Assembly (NCBI GenBank): GCA_027596075.1
Contig: JADGJC010000218.1
Location: 1-64,000, forward strand
DNA: 64,000 nucleotides
Reading direction: 5' to 3'
Source: Rhizophlyctis rosea
Lineage: Eukaryota > Chytridiomycota > Chytridiomycetes > Rhizophlyctidales > Rhizophlyctidaceae
The notes beneath the pieces are model-generated. The model worked only from the letters and a program-made list of their open reading frames with translations. It made no database searches and was not told the DNA's origin. The position numbers and the translations under genes are program-made. This document shows, one piece after another, positions 35,099 through 46,202 of the stretch; position 1 is the stretch's first letter, and each line of letters starts with the position of its first letter.

Positions 35099-36183
35099 GA
35101 ATTTTAGGTGGGAGCGCTTGTAGACATCATGTAGTGTACCTGTTGTAAATACTCACACGTTGATCAAATTCTGAATGGGACTGTCAAGCATGAGTGAGCA
35201 GGCCTGCATTGATGAAAATTGTCCCTCTGAAATGCCACGGCCGACACCACAAATCTCTTCATTCATCTCTTTACTTCGAATGAACTCATTACAACCGTGG
35301 TACCCAATATTGATCACCTTGCCGAGTTGTGCCAAACCTTGCAAGTCTTGCGACGGGCACAGAGTTTCCCTTTTTCTCGTACATCTTACCATGTGATTAT
35401 GGGCGATGCGGTACCGTCCCTCAGCAAACCTATCTGCAAATTTGTCAGCTTGTCAATGCAAGTGTATTCCGGCCCTGTCAGAAGGCTCCTTCCAATGCCA
35501 GAGCCACTGAACGCTTGTCATGGGGCGCCACCGGCCACCCATGGTTGGATTCAAGCCTGTCGATAGGAGAGCCCCTTAGCTGCATTGACTGAATTTCATC
35601 ACATACCCATGGTGTTCACAGCGAGGACTAGGAGCGCCTCCATGTAAGCTGATGATGCATAGAACCCGTCATGAGTCGTCAAATTTGGTACACTCCGGCA
35701 TGTCGCATTGCCAGGTTGGTCGTTCACGTAGTAATTGTACGGAAGAAAGCTGCACTGAAAAAAGGGTACATTTTCGCTCACCACCGCATTGATTGACGTG
35801 CTCACATAAGACATCATTGTCAACCTCAAAGATCTTACTCAAACTTTTGAACCATGGTATATCATTTTGCTAAGCCTATCAGTGCGTTGAGTTGATCAAA
35901 GTGCCAATGATGCGTGACATCTTTTCGGAAGAAGACATTGGTTGTGACTCGAATTGCAGCCCTATTAGCTTCCTGTTGACAGCTCTTTCAGATGTGCCAC
36001 CAGTGAAGCCAAGTTTAACTTTTTGCATTCGATACCCGCATTCCAAGACAATTTTGGCCTACATATCTACATGTCTAATGAATTGAAGTGAGGTGGAAGC
36101 AGATACCTGAGTTTGGCTGAAAGTTACAGGATTTCATCGCAAATGATTTCAGGATACGTTAAGCTGCATGTTCTACAACGCAA
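35099..36183. other. Region with possible membrane-protein remnant on the minus strand
   Basis: A minus-strand frame at 35599-35829 (VPFFQCSFLPYNYYVND, NATCRSVPNL, YMEALLVLAVNTMG) reads like a luminal Cys loop with an N-glycosylation site followed by a membrane helix, then a GTATGT donor. Upstream on the same strand (about 35900-36060) is VLECGYRMQKVKLGFTGGT in a frame with stops. I could not assemble a gene or name a family. Confidence 0.3.
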
Positions 36184-37709
36184 CTAATACACTTTAGGTG
36201 GATGGGAGTTGTATGATGCCCCCCCCCCCCTTTCGAACTCCGGCAACTCCCACTCCTCCCAACTCCCAACCTCACCCCACCCCGGCAACAGCCGCACCGC
36301 CTTCTCTATCACCCCTCCAACCTTCTTCGTCGCCGGATGTGCTGCAATACTTATCACAATGTTCAGTACTTTCACACCCCATTCCGACTGTGTATTAATA
36401 ATCTGCGGAGCACAAGACATGATTTTCTGTACACTAGTGATGAATGGACGCATGGTGCGTTCGTAGTGAGCGAGCGCTAGGGGTATGTTGGTGGGTTGGA
36501 GGGAGAGTAAACCGGGTAGGACGTAGGAGCCCACTACGGCGGAGCCTGTACCCTAAATCGATGAATGGGATTCGATGGTTGAATTTCAAACCAGGTGGAG
36601 AGATTGCTTAGCGACAATCAACCTACCACTCCCGAGATAGGCGTCGGTGCCCACGCCGCGTCACCCACCAAAACTACCCTGCCCTCACTCCACCGATCCA
36701 TTTTAACTTGCGCAAACTCATGCATATAAAAATCATCACTCTCCATCATGCCCACCATAACCCGCTCCGTCTGCCATCCAGAACCTTCAAACTCTTTCCT
36801 AAACCATTCCTTCTGCTTCTCAACATCCTTCTCCTTGACCGCTTTCTCAATACCCGCAAAGCGCGATAATGACGTCTTTCTCAGTCGTGACGCTGATGAA
36901 TGCCCGCCTTGTGCCATACGGATCCGGACGCAAGAGAATTGCTCGGCCTTTTGCGGCGCTGTACCATTGACCAAGAGATTCTTCTCCTGGCATGCCGGGA
37001 ATGGTGAAGTATGCGCCGTATGAACCTAGGTGATGGAAGTAGTTTTCGTTGTTGGGGCCCATGCCAAAGGCGAGGCTACGTGTGCGGGAGAATTGGCCGT
37101 CGGCGCCGATAACAAGGTCATAAGATTTGGGGGTAGGTTGGTTGGCGAATGTGACGGTGACGTTGTCAGGTGTTTGAAAGATGTTGGTGATGTAGTCATT
37201 GAAGATGTACGAGATGTTTGGGAGGGATTTGGTTGCGTCGTAGAGGATCTGGCCCAGGTCGCCACGGAGAATTTCGAAGTCTGATGTCTGAAGTGGAGGG
37301 TGTGCAGATATGGAATCACAAGAAGGGATCTAAGTCACAGAGAACAATGGACAGACGTTCATTCTGATGCAGGAGCAAGAGTTCAAAACGTACAAAACTC
37401 TGCGACTTTGAATCTCCGGTCGCCATGAATGTTCCGGCCACATCCCCATTCAACGCAATGAACTCCAATCCAATTTCCGTTGTATTCTTTCTCCCAATTT
37501 TGTCGAGAAGACCCATTCGCTCCATAAGCGGTACGGCAGGTCCGCGGATGTCGACACTCTGACCTCCTGTTCGAAGAGTGGGGCTACGCTCCACGATCGT
37601 CACGCAACTTCCTGGCAGGAGCTTGTGAAGCCAGTATGCTACCGTGGGGCCGGCTATTCCGACTCCGGATATGAGGATGTTGAGAGGATTCGGCGATGGT
37701 GCTGCCATG
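36184..37709 (-). CDS. FAD-dependent monooxygenase (PHBH-like), one apparent frameshift
   Basis: Class A flavoprotein monooxygenases hydroxylate aromatic or related substrates using NAD(P)H and O2. The start MAAPSPNPLNILISG at 37709 leads into the GVGIAGPTVAYWL FAD-binding fold and VTIVERSP with the ribose-binding Glu. The second GD motif is YDLVIGADGQFSRTR and the third GRVVLVGDAAWAPTPISG. Introns 37288-37393 and about 36553-36632 splice in frame, the second restoring ISGVGTGSAVVG. Near 36850-36870 the reading frame changes by one base (VIIALCG to IEKAVKEKDVEKQ) with no credible intron, so the gene is frameshifted in this assembly. The C-terminal 110 residues are helical. Substrate unknown; the fungal relatives act in aromatic degradation or secondary metabolism, but no cluster partners are next to it. 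Confidence 0.8.
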
Positions 37710-38396
37710 ATTTGTAGAAGTTGAAATGTGTGTATGAAGCTAGCTTTTGAAGGGAGGTAAGACACTGGAGGAAGTTCTTGAGCACCATACGACACATTAA
37801 GGGGCACTGTAGTGGGAATGAGCACGGAATCGGGGCCCAGCAGGAGTTGTGCACACATTATGTAACATGACCAAGGCGAGCCACAACTCTCGGAATATAT
37901 AAGCTTTCGAATGGAACTCTGAGAGCGGGAATCGCGGGAGAATGTTCCACCAGGCGCGGAAGGTTTTGGGGTTTGCATATCTGCGCTTCCATAAGCCAGA
38001 GGACCACGGGGGATGTCACCAAACGGAGGCCGCCACGTTGCTCCCATTTACGTTTCACCGACCATCCGCTTCGATCCTTCCGCCCTTCTTCCTGACGTCG
38101 TGATCAGAGTGTGGAGTTTCAAAGTAAAACTTTCAATGCTTTTTGAATTTTTCTCCGCATGTTACACAATAATTCTGCCGGTCTACGGAAGCTGACAGGT
38201 TTGAAGGTGGATGCGATCACTGACAAACACTCTGACCATGTGGACTAAGACCAAAATGTGACTTTCTCAGCGGTTTGGGTATCGATCAATGTATTACTTG
38301 AAGACAAGAAACGAAAGTCAGCGCTTTTCATTGAAGACCCCGCCATACAAGATTTACAAGAGTATATTGTCATCTGCATAACGACTGAGCATTTGT
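37710..38396. other. Intergenic region between monooxygenase start and M36 stop
   Basis: Contains the monooxygenase promoter (minus strand, with ATATATAAG-type sequence near 37895) and the 3' end of the metallopeptidase gene. No gene seen. Confidence 0.5.
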
Positions 38397-41300
38397 CTAC
38401 CCCGTCCTTGTGCGCATTACTTCAGATTCAGGTCCAAAGTTCCAAACAATGTCTCCAGGTGCGACCGATCTTTCCTGATAGGACTGCCCATTGTTCCCGG
38501 TAATGACGAACCGGTGACCGACGTAGGAGCTTAGTGTGGCCGAAGACAGGGCGGGGAGGGTTAGTTGGTCGACGAGGTTACAGCTGAAGTTTATCCATTG
38601 CACTTTGATATCGAAGTTGTAGTTGTTGTGAAGGGCTATGTTCGGAACGCTTGCGGTGCCTGACACTGCACAGCGGGGCATGTCCAATGTCCAGGTTTGG
38701 CCGTTAGATGCGACTGCGTATGTGCGGCTGTAGGCCCATTCTGCGTTGCGGGCTGTGAAGGTTGTTGTGTTGTGGGTGTCGTAGCTTGTTGTTGATGATG
38801 CGGGGAGGAACTCCAGGTACTCGGATTGGCAGGTGTTGTTGAGATAGCCTATGTCGACTGGGAAGGTGAGGGAGGATTGTATGTCGAATGTCATGGGGAC
38901 GCTGGTGTCGAAGTAGCAAGTGCCAGGGATTGAGGTAGGGGGCACGATAGGCGGTCCGCATTCGTGTGGAGGAGTGAAGTCGTTGGTGAAGGAGGATGAA
39001 GCGTATTGGCCTAGGCCGCGCTTTGCGAAACCCTATGGTGATGGGTGTGAGGGTTTTGCGTGCGTTCGAAAGGACAGCTTGGCGCAGGCGCGAAGACTGC
39101 TTTTACCTTCCAAATACTGCATTTGATCACTCCCTTGAAGAGCTGGTTGTCGGCTGCTAACATAGCATCGCGAGCGTTGATGAAGGTTGGGAGACAAGGC
39201 ATGAGCTGGTATGCCCGGAACAGGATGCGAAGATACTGTGTATTTCCGGCTGCGTTGTTGGCATCAAAGATGCTGGAAGTGAAACCGTTGGATTCTACCA
39301 TGTTTCTGGGCAAGAACACAGGCGGTCAGTTCCAATGACGATAATGGGTTGTTTCTCCATGCAACGAACACTCACAAGAATGCTTCCCACGCCATGGAAC
39401 ACCATACTTCACCCACGTCATGTCGTTCTGTCCGACTGGCCAGATCGCGGTATGTGAGAGGATTGGAAGACATTGATGATGTATAGGGGTAACTATTGGC
39501 ATAGGGAGCGTGATAAAAGCGGGTCAAATGAGTGCGGGCAGCCTACTTTTGCCATTCTTCAAAAAGGTCTCTGCCGCCTGACCTTCTCAATCCGCCGGTG
39601 CGGTTTTTGGCGTACACCCCGAGTGGTTGCAAGGTGTCTCGGGTGTCAGATGCCTGGTGCTTGGATGCTTGCCATTAGGTCGCTCCAGCCTTCGTCCATT
39701 CCTCCGCTTTGCGTGCTTTGTAGACAATCTCTGAGAGGGGTGGATGTATTGTGGATGTGAATTTTTGGAAGGTGGTGGAAGGGTTTGGAAGCGTTTGGGT
39801 GATGAGGCACTTACGCGTTTGCTGGACCTCCGACGAGACGGCTTGAAATGCCATGAGTACATTCGTGGATCTAGAAGCAGAGTGCAAAAAAAATGGAATG
39901 ACTGAGTGTTTTGGCGTTTGAAAGGTGTTTTCGTGCCGTTCACCCACAAACACAGCGTGCAGAGAGTTGATAATACTTACAAATATGTCGTTATCGATCA
40001 GACCATCCACAGTCAGATTTCTATAGTACCAGAGGTATCCGTTCATGTAACCACTTTGACCGTCAGGGGGCCTGTGCGGTGGGACTGGATACCCGATATC
40101 AGTGAACGGGGGACGCTTCTGGGAAAGTATCCTATGGTTTCCGCAAATGTGGTGCTTGAACTTACGCTCCGAAATTGGCATTGTTGGTACCGGTTGGGTT
40201 TTGATCATAGATCACAGCTGCGTCACTTCCGTTACCGCCTTTGCCGTTGTTGATGTTCTGGCAAATGTTCGGTGTGATGGGATTGAGTGGATGGTAAGCC
40301 CAAAAGGAATTTGGTTTGATCCGGCATGGATGCACATTTTGGCATCTGGATCCCATACCTGGAAGTTACCAGCTGCTTCATCAAACCCGTACTGGTAAGC
40401 GAAGTCATGCATCATGTTCCCCATGTAAAACGCTTGCGCGGCCGATGCGCGTTTCTGCTCTGCAGTAGATGGGTCCGCAGAGGGATTGAGTGGAAAATCG
40501 AAAACATTTTGCCCCGAGGTTGCATTTGCGAAGTAATATCCGCCGTCGAGGTATGTTGCGCTTCGGATGTTATTGCCGTCTGTTTTGCCTGTGATGGTTG
40601 TGCCGTCGCGGCTTTGCCAGCCATTTGGGGATGCGGATAGGACGACGGGGTTGGAGATCGAAGTTTGAGAGGTGTAAGGGTTGGTTTTGCCGAAAGGGAT
40701 CACGTTGGAGAATGTGATGTTTTGTAAACAGGGATGTGAGAGAGGGCTCAAGTTGTGGAACAATGTTTTGCCCAAGGTTCAATGCATACCTTGTCTCAAC
40801 GGCACTGCTTACCCAGCTGAACGCAGCTAGGACGGTTCCTGGAGAGTTTTCTCAGTACGTTGGCCGTCGTGTTTGCATATTTGTTTCCCGTGAGTCAACA
40901 TACCGGTCCGGGCAGACACATAAACTTGCAACCATTGTGGGTCAGCTCGGAACATATCCGTCAATTTAAGCGCCCATGCCAACTGCAGGCGGCCTTGGGG
41001 CATCTCAATGTAGGTCAGAAATGGTGTAGCGGGCCCATCTTGGTTGATCGGAACTCCGTATCGCTGCGACGCTGATGTGCTCGCCGTGCTGGATGAGACG
41101 ATGGGGTGGGCGGGTCAATGGTTTCGGACGAAGTTGTGTTGGGCAATGAGGAGTAGAAGGTCAGGACTTTTCCCGACGAATCTAGGGCGATGTTGCCCAT
41201 TTGGTTCATCACCTTTTGCGGAGGAAGTAAGTTTTAAGCTCAAATAGAACCCAAACATATGCGAATCCCAATGGGGAAAAGCACTTTGACGGGAGCGCCT

Positions 41301-41458
41301 GCTGATCCGAAGAGGAGGTTGCTCAGGAGGCCTGGGATTGAGGGCACAGAGAGCCCGATGCTGACTGAGAGAGCTGCCGAAGGTAGAATCATGAAAGGAA
41401 GCAAGAGCAGTAGAGGGAGGCCCCATCGTGCTTTTGGGAGGGATGTCATGGTAGCCAT
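38397..41458 (-). CDS. Secreted M36 (fungalysin) metallopeptidase with VHL-beta-like C-terminal domain; apparent frameshifts
   Basis: M36 zinc endopeptidases are secreted as proenzymes and cleave structural proteins. MATMTSLPKARWGLPLLLL is a signal peptide. A FTP/PepSY propeptide follows (VMNQMGNIALDSSGKVL, LAWALKLTDMF, WLQVYVSARTG). Catalytic part: VLSASPNGW, NNANFGA, PPDGQSGYMNGYLW, zinc motif HECTHGISSRLVGGPANA, DCLQSTQSGGMDEGWSDLM with the third ligand Glu, LGVYAKN, YPYTSSMSSNPLTY, GEVWCSMAWEAFL, PTFINARDAMLAAD and FAKRGLGQYAS. The last 180 residues lie outside the family; their end (VQWINFSCNLVDQLTLPAL, SSYVGHRFVI) resembles a VHL beta domain. About nine introns. Two single-base frame changes, near 41100 in the propeptide and near 39645 just after GWSDLM, break the gene as assembled. 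One exon join near 40700 is unresolved. Confidence 0.82.
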
Positions 41459-41522
41459 TGTTCCCAGCATTGCTGGCCGCGCTGGACTGGGTTGTTTACT
41501 TGTGATTCACAGCATTCCTCGG

Positions 41523-41530
41523 TATTTATA
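41523..41530 (-). promoter_or_regulatory. Probable TATA box of the M36 gene
   Basis: TATAAATA on the minus strand, 65-72 bp upstream of the ATG at 41458. Confidence 0.5.
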
Positions 41531-42884
41531 GGTGATCTCATGACTCTTTTCGTCGTGGCCAAGAGACGGCGAATGGACCTGCGAAGGGGCAATGTATTGC
41601 TGGGTTGCTCGGCGAGAAGGTTTGGAAACAGGGAGCTTGGAGACTGACAGCCGGTGGAGTATCGTTGATTTCAGTTCCGGTCATCTTGTGGATGGGCGGG
41701 AAAGTTGAACAGTCCCTCAGCCTTCGAGTTCCAAGAGGGAACTGAAATGGACCAGTTCACCTCTGTGTGGGTAACTTCCCAATTGCATCTGACACCTAAT
41801 CAGCAGCGTCTGGACGCCTCGCCGACCACCTCCTCCCTCCAGAGAAGCAGCGTGTTCAATTGCCACCAAAGAGGCGAGGGATTTGCGGTCGCGAGGATGA
41901 TTGCACCTGCAATCAAAACCATGAAACGTGGTTAAAAATGCACATTCCATGACTGCCTCCAGGTGTGCCGGCCGTCCCATGAAGAGGGAACCATTGAAGA
42001 CCTAAGGATGGCTTGGTGCCAAAGTCCAGGTCGGTCAAATGTTCGCGCAGCTCAATTATTGCAGGCCTGCATTCAGCACAAGATTTGGGCTGGCTGAAGT
42101 TGCACCGGGGGACCCGACAGTGACACAGACTGTGCACACTGCTGACACAAACTCAAACGCCATTCCAGCGAGGGTTGGTTGTCTTTCCTTCAAGCCAAAA
42201 GTCAAAGAATGAAGTCCTCTCAATGCGCGCAGTCAGCAAAGGGTGATAGCATAAAACCGTTCAACTCCAACGTTGATGGCGCCGCAGATTGCAATGCTTT
42301 GCAAATTGGTAGTTGATGCGATCAATGATTGATTACCTAGCTTCGTCTCTCTCACTCCCCGAAAATCCAACATCCCCCACGTTGATACATGTGTCAGAGG
42401 GCCAGAGCTGAACCTCAAGGTGAGGCTCGAAAAGTCATCATCACTCTCTGTTGCTCACCTGCTCATCTCTACTTTTCACTTCTGCAAGGGTAGGCGATGG
42501 TGAAAGACATCCCCATATGGCTTGATTCCGAACACCATCACTTCGACAAGTGGGTGCTGGCTGCACTCGTGTGGCAGCGACTCGCGCAGCGGGAACGGAA
42601 GCATTGATGAGCGGAACGGGATAGACGGAATCCGGTGATGGATTGTGTGTTGTGCTTCTTTCTGCGGTACGAGCTTGTGCAACGCTTCTTGAACACAACG
42701 AGGTCGCCACCCTCCGGATCCCGCAGTCACAAACATTGTTGCTTTGCACGCCTTTGCCTTGTCTTTCTCCCGCTCTTTCTCTGTTCTGCTGCGAATTTAA
42801 AGTCCTGCCATCCTCTCACCCGTCGAGCTACTAGGCCCACACATACACTTTCCACCAAAATCTCGCTATAAGATTCTTACACAA
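41531..42884. other. Intergenic region between divergent M36 and ankyrin genes
   Basis: Holds both promoters. Open frames are short and unsupported. Just upstream of 42885 is a T/C-rich leader. Confidence 0.5.
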
Positions 42885-44991
42885 ATGTCTGAAGCAGCTC
42901 CTCCGGTCGCCACGTCAGCAGCGCAAACCTCAAGCCGTCCACCCACCATCCAAAACCCTTCCATCCCACTCGAAATTATCCGCTACGTTGCAACAACAAG
43001 CGCCAGTCTCCCCCTCGTCCGCCAAATCCCCCTCCTATGCCGCAGCACCAGAACGCTCCTTTTTCCCAAAGACGTATCCCAGATCGTCACCTCCTACTTT
43101 TGGTTCAACCGCTCTAAACGTCATCCTCTACATTGGTATATGAGAGGTCAGCATTCTTCCTCCCACATATCCTCTGTGCCAACCGCCATTGCCCTCGAAA
43201 CCACCAAGCAGCTTCTTCTACTTGGTGCTGATCCACGGACTGTATGGGATGATGTGCTTGATTTCGACCCGTCTGAGTTCAACTGGATAGCTGAGTATGC
43301 AATCGAAAAGGGTTGCGTTGAGGTTGCGCGGTTGAGTCTGGCGAGATTGCCTGCAAAGCCGAGCCCATATTGGGGCTCCTCAATTCGACGGGGTTTGATT
43401 TTGATGTGGAGGGATGAGAACATCGATTTTGATGTCGCGGAGGATATCCTGGATGTGAGTACGTTCTCTTTTTCGTTTCGAAGTTGCATGGTTCATCCCC
43501 TACAAACGAAACGAAACAACCTCATTCGATAATAAACCTCCAACCACCAGTTCTTAGTGGACGAGGGCGTCGCCTTAAACTGCCTGTACTTCTGTAGTCC
43601 AACCGAGCGATGTCTAATGGAGTTCTGGGAAACCTGGGAACGACCTCTCATGAACAGTCAATACCGCTGGGTCCGAGAACTTATCACCGGGTTCAACTTG
43701 CAAATGCCTGAACACCCACGCCAGTGGCCTCGGAACGGTCCATCGGCGTCGTCATATCACACCATGTACAACATCATCGGGAAATACTCCGACGTGGAAA
43801 CCTTCCAGCTCTTTTTGAATCATGGAATGGATAGGGACCGCGCGATATTTGGGGTTTTGGGAGAGGGTGACAATGTGAGCAGATTTGTGATGTTGAGTCT
43901 GGCCCACTATGTCTCTTATAACAAATTTCTCACAAAGCTATCGCCTCGAAGCACGATGAGGGACCCCCTTTACGACAAGAAACCAAATGAAATAACGACC
44001 AACGTACAGCAATTTCGGTCGATAACGCTACTCAAGTATCTCCTATCATGCGGCCTTGATCCCAACATCCCGAATCCGAAATATGATGACTTTGGACTCA
44101 TGTATGGGCATGCACATTGCTATGGGTACGGAAACTGGCGTAATCGAAGACCGTATTGCCTGTTTGAGCTTGCTGTCGGTGTGGGCAATTTGGATGCTTT
44201 AAGAGTGATTTTGGAGGCGCGGTGGAGGACTTGGAGAGGGATGAACCTGGTTGGTTTTCGGTTGCCAGGGAGTTTTGCCGCTTGGAAGCCCGTTGATCTG
44301 GAGGTGGGTTGAAATCCATATGGGGATGAATCGTAAGGAATTCTACTAACTTGGAAATTGACCACAGTGGTATCAAGAACTCACAACGTTATTACTAAAC
44401 AATGACTACACCATCACCAAAGAAGACGTGCAACCCGCTTTCGAGCATAACTCACCAGAAGTAGCGTTCCACATCCTCCAAGCCGCCCCCTCATCCATCA
44501 AAAACGACCCCTATTTCCTCTTCCTCGCCACAAAACTTCCCACATTCCCCAACAAACTCTCCACACTCCAATACATCATCTCCCTCGCCGACCCCGCCGC
44601 CCTCTTCCGAACCAAGAAACACCCCAATCAAGCCCTAGAAATCATTGTACGGGACTGGGAAGATAATGAATGTCTCCAAACCGTCAAATTCTTCGTCGAG
44701 AATGGCATCCGACTGAATGGTGATGCATGTCCAGCTCTACTTGAAGCTGCCAAGAAGGGCAAACATGATGTGATGGAGATGTTATTGGAGGGCGGGGCGA
44801 ATCCTAATGGGTGTAATGGGAGAGTGGTTCAGACCGCTTATGGGAGGGATGATAAAGTTGCATTGAGGTTGTTGGAGCGGTATGGGGCAGTTTTGAATGT
44901 TATTGGAGGGAGGGGCCGGAGAAGAGTAAAAGTCGATGGAGAGGAGGAGAATGGGATGGATGCCGACGATATGTGTGGTGTATGGCATTGA
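42885..44991 (+). CDS. Ankyrin-repeat protein with F-box-like N terminus
   Basis: Three exons: 42885-43454, 43551-44303 and 44368-44991, introns GTGAGT...CCAG and GTGGGT...ACAG, all in frame; 648 residues. Residues 26-62 (IPLEIIRYVATTSASLPLVRQIPLLCRSTRTLLFP) have the Pro-Leu-Glu-Ile...Cys-Arg pattern of an F-box-like motif. After that come degenerate ankyrin units: TTKQLLLLGADPRTVWDDVL, VETFQLFLNHGMDRDRAIF, LLKYLLSCGLDPNIPNP, FELAVGVGNLDALRVIL and the best one, ALLEAAKKGKHDVMEMLLEG with GANPNG. Such F-box-like/ankyrin proteins form large, fast-evolving families in early-diverging fungi and are thought to choose substrates for SCF ubiquitin ligases. No frame problem. Confidence 0.72.
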
Positions 44992-45130
44992 TTGGTGGTT
45001 GAAAATGTATGTTCAGTTGTCAGTGTAATCAATGAGTAATGTTGTACATATGTAATGGATGCCGTTTATATCGCGCCCGTTCTACGGATCGAGTAATAAG
45101 CTCTTTGGGATATACAAACGTATCAAAGCT

Positions 45131-45181
45131 CACCTCCCGAAGGTGGCGGGCGGACACTAACTCACTTCCCAGAAGTGAGTT
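45131..45181. repeat. Two adjacent GC-rich hairpins
   Basis: First hairpin 45131-45145: CACCT, loop CCCGA, AGGTG. Second 45159-45181: AACTCACTT, loop CCCAG, AAGTGAGTT. They lie between the convergent 3' ends of the ankyrin gene and the next minus-strand gene. Confidence 0.85.
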
Positions 45182-45360
45182 GGGAGGGCTGACCGTGGGA
45201 GATGAATGAGAGGACGGGGGAGGACACTACCAACATCCGCCGCTTTCGATACACTTTGCATACTACAGGCGCCCAGTTCGAAAAATAAGGCGAATGATAC
45301 AGCAGTCCATGCTTTTATTCTTCCCAAAGTATACAAATGGAAGGACTATGTGACTATACA

Positions 45361-46106
45361 TTAGTTAAAAATGCTCATAACAAACCCTCCAATCGCCTCC
45401 ATAATGGCACTACCCCCCTCGCTCTCAGCTATATTGCTACCTACAGAATCCATCAGCTCCCGCGCGTCCCCACCACCGACTGCATCTTGCACATTCACAG
45501 CCGCATTGACCATGCTAATGGGCTCTTTCAATGGAGTGAAGCCCAGAGCCGCAAACCCCAAATCGGTAGCACAGGTGCCCACATTCGCCAATTCCTCGGG
45601 AGAAACGTACCCGTCGGCGTTGGCGGCTGTTATGGCTTCATCGAGTTTGAACCCTTTGTAACCGACACTGGCGCCGGTTGCGATGGCGGCGACGGTTGTG
45701 AATGTGCTGGAGATGTGGAGGGGATGAGATGGGTGTTGCAAGCTGCGTTTGCCTGAGCAATAACTTACGCTTTTGCTGTCCCCAACTTGGATCTTTCAAT
45801 TGACCTGGTCAATACGAAGGACCCAGTATTCCGAGAATCAATCATCCATGTCCCACGCATGACTCCGTCTTGGACGTTGCCATTGTACGCAACAGTATGC
45901 GTCCGGTAGATCTTGTTCATGGTGATGCTGCCAGTCTGTTCGAACAGAAAGCCCTGAATCGTGAAGTTGCCAGCCCTGTCCGTTCCGGAACCCTTGATGA
46001 TGCCGTTTTCGAAGATGAGGGACGTTGAGAAGGCTTCGGAGACATTGTTGAAGCCATAGGTATAGCTGCCGGACCAAGTGCCGCTAAGTGCTACAAACTT
46101 GGACAT
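45361..46106 (-). CDS. Small hypothetical protein: beta-rich N-terminal domain plus helical, EF-hand-like C-terminal part
   Basis: Two exons, 45769-46106 and 45361-45706, with a 62-bp intron (GTAAGT...CCAG); 227 residues. The first 105 residues alternate short strands and glycine turns (GTWSGSYTYGFN, SLIFENGIIKGSGTD, ITMNKIYRTHTVAY, GVMRGTWMID), as in a small lipocalin- or avidin-like barrel. The C-terminal half has ITAANADGYVSPEELANVG, an EF-hand-like loop lacking the first Asp, then Gly/Ala-rich helices that could insert in a membrane (TVAAIATGASVGYKGF, SAIMEAIGGFVMSIF). No signal peptide. I do not recognise the family. A TATA box about 90 bp upstream suggests a strongly or conditionally expressed gene. 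Confidence 0.7.
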
Positions 46107-46195
46107 GATGCGAATGGGCGGGATGTTCGGTTGTCGGTATAGGGCTTGTCACTCTCAGGAGGACTGGAGAGCTTCTTAGCTCCACTTCAAGGCCC

Positions 46196-46202
46196 TTTTA
46201 TA
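46196..46202 (-). promoter_or_regulatory. Probable TATA box
   Basis: TATAAAA followed by GGG on the minus strand, about 90 bp upstream of the ATG at 46106. Confidence 0.5.
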
